Below are positions 21,201 through 35,100 of a stretch of DNA of 64,000 bases, in pieces. The stretch's first letter is position 1. The number at the start of each line of letters is the position of its first letter. The notes under the pieces are model-generated. The model was not told where the DNA came from. It did not search any database and saw nothing but the letters and a program-made list of their open reading frames with translations. Source of the stretch: Rostratula benghalensis (lineage: Eukaryota; Chordata; Aves; Charadriiformes; Rostratulidae); contig VXAI01000117.1 of the NCBI GenBank assembly GCA_013399305.1, forward strand, positions 582,497-646,496, given 5' to 3'. Position numbers and translations under genes: made by a program.

Positions 21201-24200
21201 GTAAGCTAAAAATCATGTGCTCCAGCCCTAAGACAGAGCAGCTGGAGGAAGGTGCTTGCTCCAGGATGCCCATCATCCCTCGTCTTCTGGGGCAGCTTGT
21301 GTGTGGTGCTGCTGGTAACACAAACAATCAAGGCATTGGGTATGGACGGGCCCGGATCCCTAAGGGCATGGTAACTATTGCCAGGAGCAGCTGCTACAGA
21401 GAGCACTTACACATACTTCATAGCTAAGAGTTAAGGTGTCACCACTCAGGTTAAAAGTTTCCTTGGCTTTGCCGCAGGCAAAGCACACAGATGGAAGAAG
21501 CAGTGACACCTTGTGCGTGATGAATTTCACCACTGAAGCCTGAAGCAGCATACTTCTGACCACATACCAACTCAGCCAAGGAGTTTTGCCAGAGGACACC
21601 ATCTGTAGAGAAACTGCACGGTAGGAGGATTTTGGGGGACCTGTGGGCCTGGAAGTAAAGTGGATACCCAGGGTCACTCTGCAGATTGCAGCCCTTTCCT
21701 AATATCAGTGTGGACCTTAGAGGATCCACAGCCCTTCATGCCTCTGTGAACACAGCGTAGCACTCCAGAGGGTTTCTTACAACTTCTTTCTGCCTGGTAT
21801 GACCAGCAAGGGTCCTGGTATCATGCCTTGGAGGATCTTCTACAGGTGTGTTGGAACCATTCTCCGGGGAGCCATGGGAGTGTGGAACCAGCCACAAGGC
21901 TGATGTGCACAGTGGCTGCAAAGGCTCCCCTAGAGAGTCGCACGAGAGGAGTGCAGAATGCAGAGGGCTGCCTTCCTCCCTGCAAAACCACGAAGAGGAA
22001 GGTCTCTACTGGCAGTTCAGAGCACATCCAGTTCACAACTGCATGTGCCACAGACAAACAGGCCCAAGAGAAGACATGCTCACACGGGAACCTGAGGTAG
22101 GGGCTCCAAAGCCACAGGGTGTCTTGACCATGGTCTCAACTACTTCTTGCAATTTGGGTCTCTGAGGCAGACCTGACCTGAATCAGCCCTTTCAAAAAAG
22201 GGAGAATATGTATGGGTCAGGGTGGTAAAATGAAAAAAATATCATCAACTTTCTGTTTCTGCCACTCAATATTTATTTTACTGCAGTACGTGGGTACCCT
22301 CTCAGTACAAATCAAATCACTGTGCACTTCTGCTGAAGGCATTTCCAAGTTGTGCAGCACAGCACTGTATGAGGCAGATGTTTTACCACTGCTTCCCACG
22401 CTTATCAGGAAGGAAAGCCAGTAACTGAAATAATGATCATTTAATTGCTCATACTATCTGGCTTTGTTCTGCAAAAGCATTGTCAGAGTTTTCTATTTAT
22501 GGCAGTTGTTTTTTTGTTTTTTTCCCCCTGATCTTTAGGATGAGTTAGTTTTAGGAATGCAAATATGCTTTTAATCAGTGTTTTAATAAAATAGTTTTCT
22601 CCTAGAAATAACTCACTGGAGTTCCTTGCTCCTTGTGATGGCTCTTGGCTGCTATGAAATGCTAGAGTCTGCTGGCTACTCTGCAAAGTTTCAGAGAATA
22701 AAGAATTGCACATTTTGCTTCTTGTAGCCAAGCCAGCCACCCTTCAAACTGTGAATCTTCGTCTTTGGCTCCTTTCTGAGTGTGAAGTGGGATCCTGTGC
22801 TCATGTAAGGCACTAACTTGCATCTCAAGGGAGCTGTGTCCAGTTCTCCACATTCACATATTTGGAGCAAAAAATGTTCAGAAATGATGAAGGAAGCCTC
22901 AGATTACATCCTCAAAAATTACATAGCTACTGTAGAAGTCTTTCACTACAAGCCAATTTTGAAAATGGGGCATGCATTAGAAAATGAGGAAAGGTAAGTA
23001 CATTTGTGCCTTGAAAGGCCATTGGACGTCACTCAGTGGTGCCACACAGGGCCCCAAGATGCCCATTTGTCACACTCCTTGAAGAAGGTGTACTATCCCT
23101 TTTGTTCTGGCATATAGTATTTACTTTCTGCTGTGCTCTCAGTGCCTCTGAGATGATGACTCCTGGAGTCATCCTTCTCTCTGACAGCCCACAGAATTAG
23201 CAGCCCAGTCTGAACCATTGCTGCTGAATCCAGTGCTCCTAACAAAAAGGGGTTCATTCAGCTGGCAGAGGGATTTTGTAGAGAAATGCAGACCAGGGTG
23301 TAGGGTTCAGCAGCACACTCAGGGGTTGGATTTGTTAGAGAGAAACATAAGCATGTGCTTATGATTCCTCTCAGTCACCAACAGACACACAGCTAGAGAG
23401 GCTACACCAGTGTTAGTTGCACAGAATATAGCATAAACAAGATGAAACACACACACCCCCCCCTCCATTTTTGGCTCCCTAGTGCTGGGCTGTAAGCAGA
23501 GTCACACACTGTTACCCACAGTCTGCAACAGCCCCAGTGTGCCATAGCTTCCTATCCACTGCATTGAGCCAGAAGTGGTGAGGAGACCCAAGTTATCTCC
23601 CCAAGAGGGCAAACTCTTCTGTCACTGGAAGCCTTGTTTTCTGAAGGGCTTGAACTGTTCGAAGGGCAGGGCTTGGGTCAGACTTGCTTCTCAGCAACCT
23701 GAAGAGAGCTTCTGTATCTCCTTAAACTTGGGGGTGTGGTTAGAGAGGATTTTTCCTCATTCCCTGCTTTCAAGAAGGCTGATTCGAATTTTAGAAAGGC
23801 TTCTCCTTCTACCAAGGCCATTTAATCTGCAGGGGTATGCCCAGCAAGTGATTTTTCTTTATCAAGTTTTGCTACCTACTTCAAGAGACTGCTTCATGCA
23901 AATTTTGTTACCTCAATGAATGTGCTTTGCAAACCTATATGATGACTTAATTCACTCTGTTAAACTCTTTTTAGCAGAAGCAATTCCTACCTAAGAGCAA
24001 GGTACCCATTGCCACCCAACAAATTATTAAGTACCTCTTTTTTTACTTTCGCTCCAGTGGTCTTTGTTGTTGAGGCATAAATATTATGATCAGAATACAG
24101 ACTTTTTTCCCATTGCATGTATAACGTTGTAAAAATGTAGGCATTGATTTAATTGTATGTTTAGCTTTTAAGAGGCTGTCTAGTAGCCACAGTGAAGTCC

Positions 24201-27200
24201 TGCTTTTCTACCGCTTACCGAGTGAAAAGCAATTATGTTAGGCTCTTCCTAGCCAGAGAGCATTCTGCTGGCGTTTCACACCACAGGCTTGTTCCCATGC
24301 CTTCAGAGTCAATAGGGGATTCGTCATGGATTTTTAAATTTTTTTTCAAACTCTCATTAGTTGTAACTACATTTTCAAGGATGTGAGGATGTGAAACTTG
24401 CCTAGCTTATATCTGCCCTGGCATAGACACAGAATCTAGTTTTACATCCTTAGTCATAATCATGTGAGAAATCACTAGATGCTAACTTACCAACTCCATG
24501 AAACCAAGGCACAGCCCAGCAACTCTCGTGATATTGGTCTTTCTAGGAGTGACCTGTGCATGCCCAGACATCTCTGCTCAGAATCATTTCTTAGGTGTGA
24601 AGCTGCAGGCTGAAACCATCCAACATAAAACATTGTGTGTCAAAACATGACAATCTTTGGACATCTAACTTGTTACTGGCCTTGATACCTGCCCTTTCCA
24701 CTGATCTCTCAGGGGAAAGGAGACTATTGCTTTTGTTTTCCATCTTTGGCCCATGCAGTACAGTAGTTAAAAGCAAATACAAGTTGTCTGGTTGTCTGAA
24801 TGTATTAACTTCTTATTTGAGCAATGTCAGCTTTAAATGGTTTTCATATATCAAACGCATTTTATATATTTAAACCTGCTTTCTGTGTTGCTTACTACCC
24901 ATTGACAAGTTGCAGGAGATATGAGCATGGCATAGAAATACAAGAAACAAAAGCCACAAAGGGGCTGGTGCTTCTGGCTAGTTTGATTTGTTGTCATAGT
25001 TCATCATCTTGATGGTACTGACTTGCCATCCCCCTGGCAGTACCCAACGTCTCTCAAGTGAGACTTGTTCCTTGTTGTATTCTGGTTAGGGAGATCTGCG
25101 TGCAATGGCTTTGTTTTTTTTTCCCTAGGAAGGCATGTTTATAAATGTTCATGTACACTAAATTAGCAATTCTCAAACATAGGGCAGGTCTGAAAAGGGA
25201 GTTTGAGCTTGGGAAGAAGCGACAGGATTAGAAGCATTGGACAACAGCACTCCTTGCCACTAGCTGAATGTAGCTGGGAAGAGAAAATTATCTTATGGAA
25301 GTAATTCCACTGTTCTCACTTTTTTTCCAAAACTTCTGGGGCTAAATTTGACCCAGTAATATTTTTTATGTTGTGACTTTCCAGTAGAAATATTGATGCA
25401 CTGAGAAGGCATAGACTGATAGTCAATGACTCATCAGTCTTATTTTATGGACTGCCTCTGACTCTCAGTTCTTCTAATTAAATATTCATTGGTTGGAAAT
25501 GCCCTCCCAGTGTGTCCTTACTGGTTAATTATAATCCCCTCACCTTGGCTCTGAAACCTCTCCTGAAAATCAAATGCAACAAATTAATGCTCCTTACCGG
25601 GGCAAATCTTCCACCAGCTCCTGGGTTTGTGGAGGAGCGGAGGGTGACATTGTGGCCCTGTGGTGCCAGCCACCAAGTCCTGGTTGGGTCCACTGGGTCT
25701 GCTGTCAGCCACAGGGAAGCCACAGCAGCTTCTCCTTGGAGAAGACCCTCTGTCTTCATCAATGCTCAGACTCTCAACCTGCAAACTCAGTGAAAGCTGT
25801 TGAAATTGGAAGAGGACTAATCTCCTATTGGTATGAACTGGAACAAGGGCATCTAATTAAAAACAAAACAAAACACAGCACAATACAACCCACATGGCTT
25901 CTCCAGATCCACTGAGAGATTCCTGTGTGGGCCTAGCTCAAACGTAACCAAAGCCCACATAGATTATATCTATCATTTTGCCTGATCGAGGCATGTAGAT
26001 ATCCAAACAAGTTTATTCTGATGCAGTCTGTCTTTCCTAAAATCGCATTGCTTTTTTGCCTCCATGCATTTTTGCATCTTGATTATTATTTCCCCCAACA
26101 TGAGGTCAGACTAATCAGCTACTTTCTAAATTTTTTTTTTCCTCAGCTCAAGATCTGTCGCCAAGTCTTTACAACACTTTCAGTCATTGAAGTGCCTGCA
26201 CCGTCTCCACTGCTTCTCCTGTGTTGACAACATTGCAATACTTGGGTCAGATAGGCATAACCTTGAATATGTCGGTATACACAGGTTCTTTGTCTGTTCA
26301 ACATCAAATTAAGTTTTCAAATAAATTGAACATGATGCAGTTTAAGACTTTCTCTATTTTCAGCCTTAGATTTGTATATATTGTGAAATAACCACTGCTC
26401 AGTATTGCCGTCATATCAATAGTTAACAAATAGAGGCAAAAATGTTAATCTGTTTCACTTACTTGAGTCTCTCAGATCAATAGAAAGAGTGTCTCTCTTC
26501 TTTTTTTTTTTACTTTCCTATGCAAAAATGTCATCAATTATTAATCAAAGCAGAATAGATTTCATTGAAGATCTGACTTCCTGCAGCAAGATACGATATC
26601 CTTAAATGTTAAAGGTGCATCTTTCGTAAAATGCTGTGCACTAGAGTAGCTTTTAATTGCAATATGGAATGGATCCAGTGGTAAAGCCTAAAAGTATAAG
26701 CATGAAATGTGGGCTGCAATGCTTTCACAGGCATGGAGCTTTAATACAAATACCAAAAGTGTGCAAAACAGCATGATACACAAGTGGTCCTGCAGGACTT
26801 CAGAAAGCCTTCCCCCTCCTGATCGTTTCCCCTTCCCTAAAGGTTGCTCTTGGGGGGCACAGTCGGGACATTCACTGCTGTGCCAAGGGCAAATATGTCC
26901 CAAACCCAGATCATCTTTGGAAGAAGTACTGGGGGAGGCCAGAAGCTGAATTTCAAGGCTGAGGGTTTCTTTCTTGTAGTGGTTTCTGGTGACCATCACT
27001 CTGGCTGGTGAAGAGGTCCTGGGAATCCTCAGCCTGGCTAGGGCCATGCCAGGGCAGGACCTGGTGAGGGGAACAGGGATGTTTGCTGGAGTGGGACTTC
27101 GACTTTGCATCAACTTTGAGCAAGCAGCTTCCAGTATTTATTTTAAAGCTCTGTTGGCTCAGTTTAAGCCATGCCTGTCACGAGCATTATGTTCAAATGC

Positions 27201-27981
27201 CAGCTAAAATGACTTAAAGACACATTTAGAAGGACAGTGAACCCTGTCAGAACTGATAACCAAGGCCTCACTTTCCTTATTATTTTCGCATGCTCAATTT
27301 ATTGAACACGCGCAGAGAATGAATTGAAAACAAAGTGCTGTATTTGTGTGACATATTTAAATTATGTATCAGTGGCCCAAGACACTGTGGTTAGCCATTA
27401 AATAAATCATCGCAAACAGACCAATTCAGCATGATCTATTTCTATATTTACATTTGTGGCCTAAGAGAGGAAATAGAAGCTTTTCGCAGAGGGGAAAAAA
27501 ACATCCATCATGGGGTCCTCCAACCAAGGTATCCAATGCTAGTAAAAATGGTATTTTAAAACATAATATCAAATGAGTTTCAAGCTTCTCCTAGGAGAGG
27601 AAGGCAGTCAAGTTTCTTTGCTTTACCTTTTTCAGTTTTTATATGATGTATGTGTTCATTTAGAGAGAAATGTAAGAACAGTTTGTTGGCTGGGCTTTTT
27701 TTTTTTTTTTTTAAAGAAAAGTTTTCTGTTAATTAAATTGGAATTCATCCCTTTGAAACTCACCTGCTGCAGAGCTCAGCAGGCAGGAAAAGTCAGTCCT
27801 GCTGGCCCTGGAAACAGTAGCAATGCTCCAGTTAATTGCAATTGGACCAGAAAAAAAAATGGCGCTTCTCACAACAACTTCACAGATTCAACATGTGCGC
27901 TCACGTGTTCGTGCTTTTCTTTTTACGGCTGCAGCCCCTGGAGTCATGAGATTCCTGTCAGATTTCATTTGTCTTTTTCAG

Positions 27982-28062
27982 AAAAAGAGGTGGTAAAAGT
28001 TTCTACCTCTAACTGTGGATAAGATGGAAAAAAGGGGACCCCCAGGACCCAGGCATGGGAAG
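27982..28062 (+). ncRNA. Candidate exon with consensus splice sites (unproven)
   Basis: This 81-base segment lies between TTTGTCTTTTTCAG and a perfect donor GAAG|GTGAGT. All frames have a stop near the start, but ATG at 28024 is in strong Kozak context (AAGATGG) and is open for 13 codons (MEKRGPPGPRHGK) up to the donor in phase 0. It could be a non-coding exon or a first coding exon. No family match is known to me. Confidence 0.25.
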
Positions 28063-31010
28063 GTGAGTAGCAGTGTTTCAGATTGGCATAGTAAACCCTG
28101 CTCATGAGTGGTTTTTTGAGTCCTTGCCTCATGATTTTGAAGGACCAGAAGTTGGTTATGCTGCAGGAGGATCAGACCCTGTTGTTCAGGCCCATAAGGT
28201 CAATTTTGCAGATGACTTACAAAGGTGATCAGGAGTCAAATGCACACCTGAAGTGAATCATCCCCAAACATTTGGCTGAGGTGGGACCTATCTTCCTTGG
28301 AGTATCTGCCCCAGGATCTGTTTGGGCAAAGCATCGTGTCTACCAGAACATCTTAATGTAAGTGAGACCAAAGTTAGCAAAGCTGAGGAAAATTTTTTCA
28401 GCAAGTGCTTTATTTTTTTAATTTACATCTCAGTTTGGTTGAGAGAAGTTGGACACAACTTTCAGTTTTTTCCACAGAGTTTCTGATTAATATAAGGTTC
28501 CCATCTGCATCCTTTAGCACCATGCTGAAACTGTTAGCAGCAGCAGATGCTTTGAGGGAATCCTTGGCCTTAGGGTTTACTCTTCTAGGGACATATATAC
28601 ATAGAAGAAACATTTTTATTGCTTAAAGAAAAAACCTGCTGACTACACTCCCATTTTTTGTGTTGACCTTACTGCTTTGATTTACATTAGCGCCTCATCT
28701 CAAGCAATGAACTTCCTGGCTTTCAGAAGCTGAGCTGTCTCTTTTGATATTCCTGATAAACCCCTCGATAACCACAGCTTCTGTATAAAATGTGAGTACT
28801 TAAAGTTGCTATCTTTCTGTGACTGTGCATTTTTAACCCAAGAACAGAAAAAGCTTCTTGCATTTACATTTTGCTATGATAAAAAAGCCTATCCACAAAG
28901 GCAAGGAAAAATCAACATTAAAAAAAACCACTACAGGCTTGCTTTCCCCTTTGTATAAATACGCTGACTTACATTAGCTGAGATCTGAACCCATGTGGGA
29001 AACCTGAGAAGCTGTATCTATCAGGAATTGGTCCTCCTATATTAATACCTTGTAAAAAGAGGAACAAACTGTTCTTTAGAAGGAAGAAAAATTGCACAGC
29101 TCTGTGTATGTGAATGATGAGTCTATTACACTTGCACAATTTCACTAAAGATTCTCCCAGTGAGAAAAATGCTTGGGGAAAGTATCCCTAAAAAATCCAA
29201 TGCTGCCAATAGCGTCAGCCATGCAAACACTACCTCTGTGTATGTCATTGTATGTAAACCCAGTGAGTTAAATGTTTAACTGAATATTTCTACCTCTCAC
29301 CCTGAGAGCTGTTTGCATTAGCAAACAAAGTCTAATGTTTATGTACATAGTCACCTACTCTGTCTCTCTCCATCATTTAGCTTTTATTTCCAGAGAACTA
29401 TTCTCTTTGGTGATGCTCGGCTGCTGTAATCGCTGCACTGAGGGATCCTGCCTCTCAAAAGAGAGCTGTACCAGTGGTGCCAGAAGATAAAAGCTGGGTC
29501 TGTGCACTTTAATTGACACCAAAAGTTCTTTTAATCAAAAGGAAAAGGCACTGCCACAGTCCCTCCGTGACTGGAAGAGACACGGATAAGAACAGAAAGC
29601 AGATCTCATTCCCTCTGAAAGTTAACCTGGGTAGAGTGAGAATTGCCTTTACAGGAGAGAAAATAAATATGCAATTAAGCACTTAGCATCCACACAGTGC
29701 TGGTGAGCAGAGAAGCCCACAGTGGCTCTTGCGTTCCTGGGAGTGAAGCTGTAGCATGGAGATGAAAGGTTTCTTCAAGGCTGGAGAGATTCTGGATGGA
29801 AATGGAGTGAGGAAGGACATTTTATGATGCCATGCTCATAGTTCTGTCCCCTGATGCCCTGCAATGGTACCAAGTAATCTGCAAGACACTGATTGAAGCT
29901 CCAACAATTTTCTCCTCTCTCTGGCTGGTGAGTGAGTACTGTTGTTAAAACAGACTCTTTCCAGCCATCCTCCTCATTGCTCCTACAAACCACAGTAGTA
30001 AAAGTGGAAGGAATTGCCTTTCTCTGCCTTTGAGTTACTAGGAAACTTTACTGTTCGGCCTTTGTTGCCTATAAATTATTTTCCTTGACATCAAAGGGAG
30101 ACACTTAACTGGGGCTGCACCATGCACAGTCTTGTGCTCAAATGTTATAGTGGTGAGCCGTATTTTAAGACATAATGGACAGAAGGAGCAGGCTATATAT
30201 ATATAAAAATATGTATGTAGCAAAACCTACAGAAAGTGTCTGCTTTTCCTAGCTGAGTTAGGGCCATTCATGACGTAGTGGTTCCCTGCTGTGGGATCAT
30301 GAACTTTGTGCTGATGGACACGAAGCATGGGTGGGGTCATTCATCGGACTTTGCTAGGAAAGACTCACCTTGGTGTGGCTGGGCATAAAGAGCTGATGAG
30401 CTTGCCACAGAGACTTTCATGCAACCATCATCAGGCAAGCTGTGGAGCAGTAAAAGAAGTTATTTGAGGTTGGTGCCCAGCATGGGTTCATGTCCCGTGC
30501 AGCCTTTGGCCCTGCCTCCCTCCAGCCTGGTTTTGGGGATGCTGAAGGTGATGGGGACCAGCCTGATGGCAACTCAGGCTGTGGCAAGACCATTCTCATG
30601 CCTTGGTGAGAAACCCATCAAGGCGAAGTCATTGTGGGCACAAGCACAGCTGGTTATATGTGATGGGGTTCTGGCAGGGTGACAAGGTGGTGGAGGAGGC
30701 AGCAACGTGACCGCATGTGTCCAGCAGAGGAAACCCAGCTCTGTTGGAGCTGGGGAGTTTTGCCATCAATTTCAACAGAGCTGTGATTTTGGTGCTGGTG
30801 GTGTCACACAAAGGAGGATGCTCCTGTCCTCCATGAGTTAGTTGTTCTTTGGAGATGGGTGTCCTACTCTTGTTTGGAGTAGAAATTTGGGGACTGGAAA
30901 TAGACAAAGCACAGAGCTGTGGTGAAACAGGGCTCTTTTCTTCCATCTTTACACAAACAAAAGTCCCATTGAAAGCAGTAAGACATTGAGTCCTCTGATT
31001 GAAAAATATA

Positions 31011-31011
31011 N
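31011..31011. other. Unresolved base (N)
   Basis: A single N lies inside a TA dinucleotide run (ATATANTATATATAA). It is probably an assembly or polishing ambiguity in a length-variable microsatellite. Confidence 0.98.
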
Positions 31012-31365
31012 TATATATAAATACATATAAAAATTTGATGTATTACAGTTTCAGCTCCATGCTTTCCCTTGATTTTAATTTTCTCTGTGGAGTTCAAATA
31101 CAGAGTGTTCCTTCACAGATTATTTTCAAAGACTTTTTTTGACTTTCATATTTAAACTTATTTAAGGCCTTTAGATTTTTCTCCCAGCTGTGGAAGGCAA
31201 AGACAGAGACAGAAAAGTCAAAGACTCTTTTACAACACTGGAACCTTTAAAGAATATCCGTGAAATATAGAAAAAAAACATAATAAATAATGCTCAATAT
31301 TTTTTTTCCAAAGAAATTACCTTTTTGGGTGAAGCCTTTTCCCATTTTAAGAGTATGAAACAAAA

Positions 31366-31379
31366 TGTGTGTGTGTGTG
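31366..31379 (+). repeat. TG dinucleotide microsatellite
   Basis: Seven perfect TG units. A similar shorter GT run lies at about 38,417-38,430. Confidence 0.92.
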
Positions 31380-32106
31380 CATAATTATGCTTTTTCTCTA
31401 CATCTGCAAGTATTGTAGGTTTTGGGGTTTTTTTGTCACTTTTCCTCCTCTTTTATCTCTTTTTATATTCCCACGCAGGCCCTGCTTCCTGGGCAGGTGC
31501 CCTTGGAAACAAGAAATGCCTGAGCTTATGCCAGAATCACTCTTCTGGTTCTTTGGCACAACCAGGCTTCTGACATGTGCAGTGCATTTCCCTGTCCAGG
31601 CAGGTGACTCTCTCGGGCTTTTGCCCATCAAGGGTGGGTGGTGGTCTCTGGGGTTTTTTTTCCATCCTTCCCTGGAGCTGGTGTGGCTGCTTCTCATTTT
31701 CTTTGCTGCTTGTTGGGAGAAAACAATGGGGTTTGTACGTTCAAGCAGATTTGTGCTGACACAAGCAGTGTGTCCTCAGGTGCTTCACAGATGTCTGAGG
31801 ATCTCCGGGTGATTGAAACTCTCGTTAATGGGGCTGCAGTTCTGGCTTCAGCCTGCCACTTTTGCAGGTCTGAGGAGCCCATGGTCCCTGGAACTGCTTA
31901 TCGATAACAGCGGGCAGATGTAGTTGCAGATGCTGCAGCTTGTGCAGCAGTTTTGGGGCTCTACTTTGAGATCTGAGACCGGATGGGGGGCTCCTGGGAG
32001 CCCTTTGAGGACTGTGAAGTGTGAGGTGAGGACAGCAACCAGGAGCCATGACCGCTAGCAAGCTTTAGCAACCTGGAGTTCATCTCCCCTCTGTAACCTA
32101 TGTTGC

Positions 32107-32141
32107 TAAACCTATATATAAACCTAATATAAACCTATATT
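32107..32141 (+). repeat. Short degenerate tandem repeat (ATATAAACCTA)
   Basis: Three imperfect copies of an 11-base A/T-rich unit around CTAAACCTATATATAAACC. Confidence 0.8.
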
Positions 32142-35100
32142 GTAAAGTGCTGATATGCTTTGCAGACATTTACCTATTTTTGTAAGCCTTTGCTTCGGAG
32201 TAACCTGTGGTAAAAGCGCTCAGCCTTGGTCTGTGTCCAGCAGGCCATGATTTTGTCCTCCAACCCCTGCCCCCAGGCAAGGTGTTTGTTGGCTCTCCCA
32301 ACTGCCTCAAGAACTTTGGATAGGCCTGGCCTTGTCCTGGGCAGGGATGGGCAGTGTCTGAAACTCTACATTCCTTCCCCTCAGAAAGCAAAGTTTTATA
32401 CTTCCTTATTTTTCAAAGAAATAGACTAAGTTGGAGAACCAAAGGGAGCATTTTTGTATTGCAAAACTTGATTCATTGTATGGCATTTCGCCTGTGCTGT
32501 TTTTCCTCCTTAAAAAGCCTCTTTCTCCATAGCTCTTCAAAGGACTTTTTATATTAATATCACTGTCTGTGCCGGATTTGGAAGCTCAGTGGCTGGAGAA
32601 GAAGGCAGGGAAAGAGGCCACACTTGCCCAGGACAGACGCAAAGCTAGCTGGCACTGAAGCCACATAGCCTTACAGGGTGGACTCTTCTGAAATGGTTTT
32701 CAGATGCCAGGAGCTTTGTGCATTAGCTCTGGTAGGAGCAGCTGGGTTAGTTTTTTTGAGAGTAAATCAAGCTACTAGCAACCTCAGGAGGTGTCCCCCA
32801 AAGATCAAGCTATAGCGGTATCAATCAGACAATGTAGGGACCATGGAGGTCATCCTGGAGGCCTGACTGTGACACTGGTTATCTGCAGCCCCTTGGATAA
32901 CAGGCAGATTTTCTTTCCATGGAGGAAGCTCCTCTAGCTGAAGCTAAGGAGGATGGCTTTCCACTTAGAAAGCTTGGAGCATCCCAAGGAGCTATTTGGG
33001 GCCTCCTGCCAGCACCTATGTAGCTTACAGGTCACACACCAGTGACTTTATTGGGTGTTTCTCCTAGAGCTTGGGGCCACTGCCAGGGATGCTGTGTTTG
33101 TAAAACACCCTGGTAATACAGCCAGGGAGGGTGTTGAGTTAATTTCTTCCTTGTTTATTTTCTCTGGATGAAGCATTTATTCATGCCTTGTAATTAGTGG
33201 GGGTGTGTGCAGGTGTCTGCCGTCTGGAGCACAGCCAATTAAGTCAGGAGACTAAAAAAAAATGGGCTGGGAAGCTCGCAGAGAATGCAAGAGGGAAGAG
33301 TGCACTGGCTGGGAACAGCGCCCCAAAAAAGGTCCCCATTGCTACCTCGCTCACTGGCAGCCATCCCTTCAAAGGGGCTGTGGGGCGCTGAGACATGCCA
33401 TTGCAGCAGCAGTTTAACCTACTGCATGCAGAGAGATACTGGAAGGAGGCAAAGGATGGTGAGCAACATGGAAGAGTAGAGGAGTTTGCCCATGCTCATG
33501 AGATAGACACCTTTTCCAGGTCCCTGTGTCAGAGCAGTGGGACTTGGCTGCTTGTCACGACCATTAAATTTTGATCCTGCTGGCCAAATCCAGTAGTTTG
33601 AGAGAAACTCAAAAGTCTTGAAATTTATCATATGTTCTCAGCAGATTTATGGAGAAGCTCATTAAATCAAGGAGGTGGTCCCACACAGGAGTCCACCAAG
33701 GGGACCATGCTCATAGCTCAGTCCAGCCAATGCTGGTCCAGCATCTTGCCTATGCATATGTCACCAAAAGCAGAGGGTAGGAGCTGGTAATTGCTGGGAC
33801 AGTGAGGATCGTTGAGGAACAGAAGATGCAAATCTGTAGAGGCACAGGCTTCATTAATTTCACTGCTTCGTAAATGTGGGTGAGGAAGAAAGGGGAAAAG
33901 CAGTCATTACTAGGATGCTTGTGATTATTAGGACAAATCCACTAGAGCTATGAAATTAATATGCTTAAGTGTGCTAAGTCTCTGTATTTTTTTACTCAGA
34001 AGCCACTGTTTTACTATCAGATCTTTTGCTAGATTGTTAAAAAATAATTAGAGGGGCCCAGCTGTGGCTCAGGGTGGTCAGCCACGTGAATAGGACTGTA
34101 CATGAGCAGGAGCTTATCAGGTAAAAGCTGAAGAAGGAAAAATCTCAGACAGGTCAAAAGAAAGTATTTCTAGAGCTCGGGGAGGGAGAGAAGCTGAATG
34201 TTCTGCCTGTGTATGAAATACATCTCTCCAGCTAGATTTTTCAGAGGGATTACTCTGAAGGGGCTGTTCTGACTTTATTTCTTATGCATGTCAGAGGGGC
34301 TCTTCTAAGATAGTACTTACGTTTCCACTCCCTTTTGTGACAGTTGCAGATTCTCAGCAATGCATGTTATGAGTTCTTGTTCTCAAGTGCATTTTAAAAA
34401 AAATAAAATGTTAGTGCTACACTTGGCCATCTTTTCTATGGGGACTTGAAAGATTTTCTGCCTATGTTATATAACTCTTGGCATCAGTAATTTTAATTTA
34501 AAAATGGCACAAACCCACTTTCTAAATCAGAGTTTGAGATGTGCCATGGAAGGGGTCAATAATGTTTGTTTTTTAAACAACCGAAGGTGTCCTGCTCCTG
34601 CGAATACAGCCAATTGAGCTATGCCTAGACTGTAAGCTGCAGTGCAGAGCAGAGGACCCATTTGGCCCTTTGAGATAGGTACTGAGGTGCCTGGTCATAA
34701 GAGTGATGGTCCCAGAAGGAGGAATGAGCAGCTGCTGGGCTCTGGTGCTCCAGCTACCTCATTTACAGCTGCGCCCTGCAATGTGGGCTATGAGACACAC
34801 AGTGGCTTTAAAACGGAGGGGAGATCTGAGCTGTAATTTCCCACCGGGGATGCAGGTCTTTTCCCATGTCACTTGAAGTCAAGATCATTTATCATCATTG
34901 ATGCCACAGCACGTGGGGGCTCCATTTGAAACTGGGCTCCCTCGGGTGCACTGTCATATTAAAGTCTCATATTAAAGGCACTCTCTGCCTTGAGAAACTT
35001 CTCCCATAAGTCTATGAGGCAAAGGATGGAGTAGGGAGGGGGGAGAGAAGGGCCTGTCATGTAGCCTGTGAGTAAGCTTCACTGAGAAGCAGTGATAGCA

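Larger units (their letters stand above)
13425..22999. other. Intergenic block, no recognised gene
   Basis: The block holds a 23-base T run (13671-13693), a GATTA/GACTA pentamer array (13945-13980), an AAAC array (about 14081-14100) and a TCCTG array (15918-15937). Two splice-flanked segments lie at 14482-14571 and 21143-21200. Two stretches richer in G/C (about 18,770-19,420 and 21,200-22,200) may be old degraded elements but match nothing I can name. Open frames here are short or lack any recognisable motif. Confidence 0.6.
23000..31999. other. Intergenic block, no recognised gene
   Basis: The block contains a C run (about 23,456-23,463), T runs near 26,500 and 27,700, TA-rich repeats near 30,195 and 31,008-31,020 (with the N), and a TG array (31366-31379). 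A segment near 27,290-27,440 has the A/T-rich, homeodomain-site-rich texture of conserved enhancers. One splice-flanked segment lies on each strand (27982-28062 plus; 30369-30439 minus). No mobile element is recognised. Confidence 0.6.

Noticed and set aside
21400..22200. G/C-richer patch with overlapping open frames on both strands
   Set aside because: It looks like old repeat or ordinary intergenic DNA. No consensus I can name fits.
26688..27113. 141-codon minus-strand open frame
   Set aside because: No motif beyond one hydrophobic stretch. No supporting gene structure.
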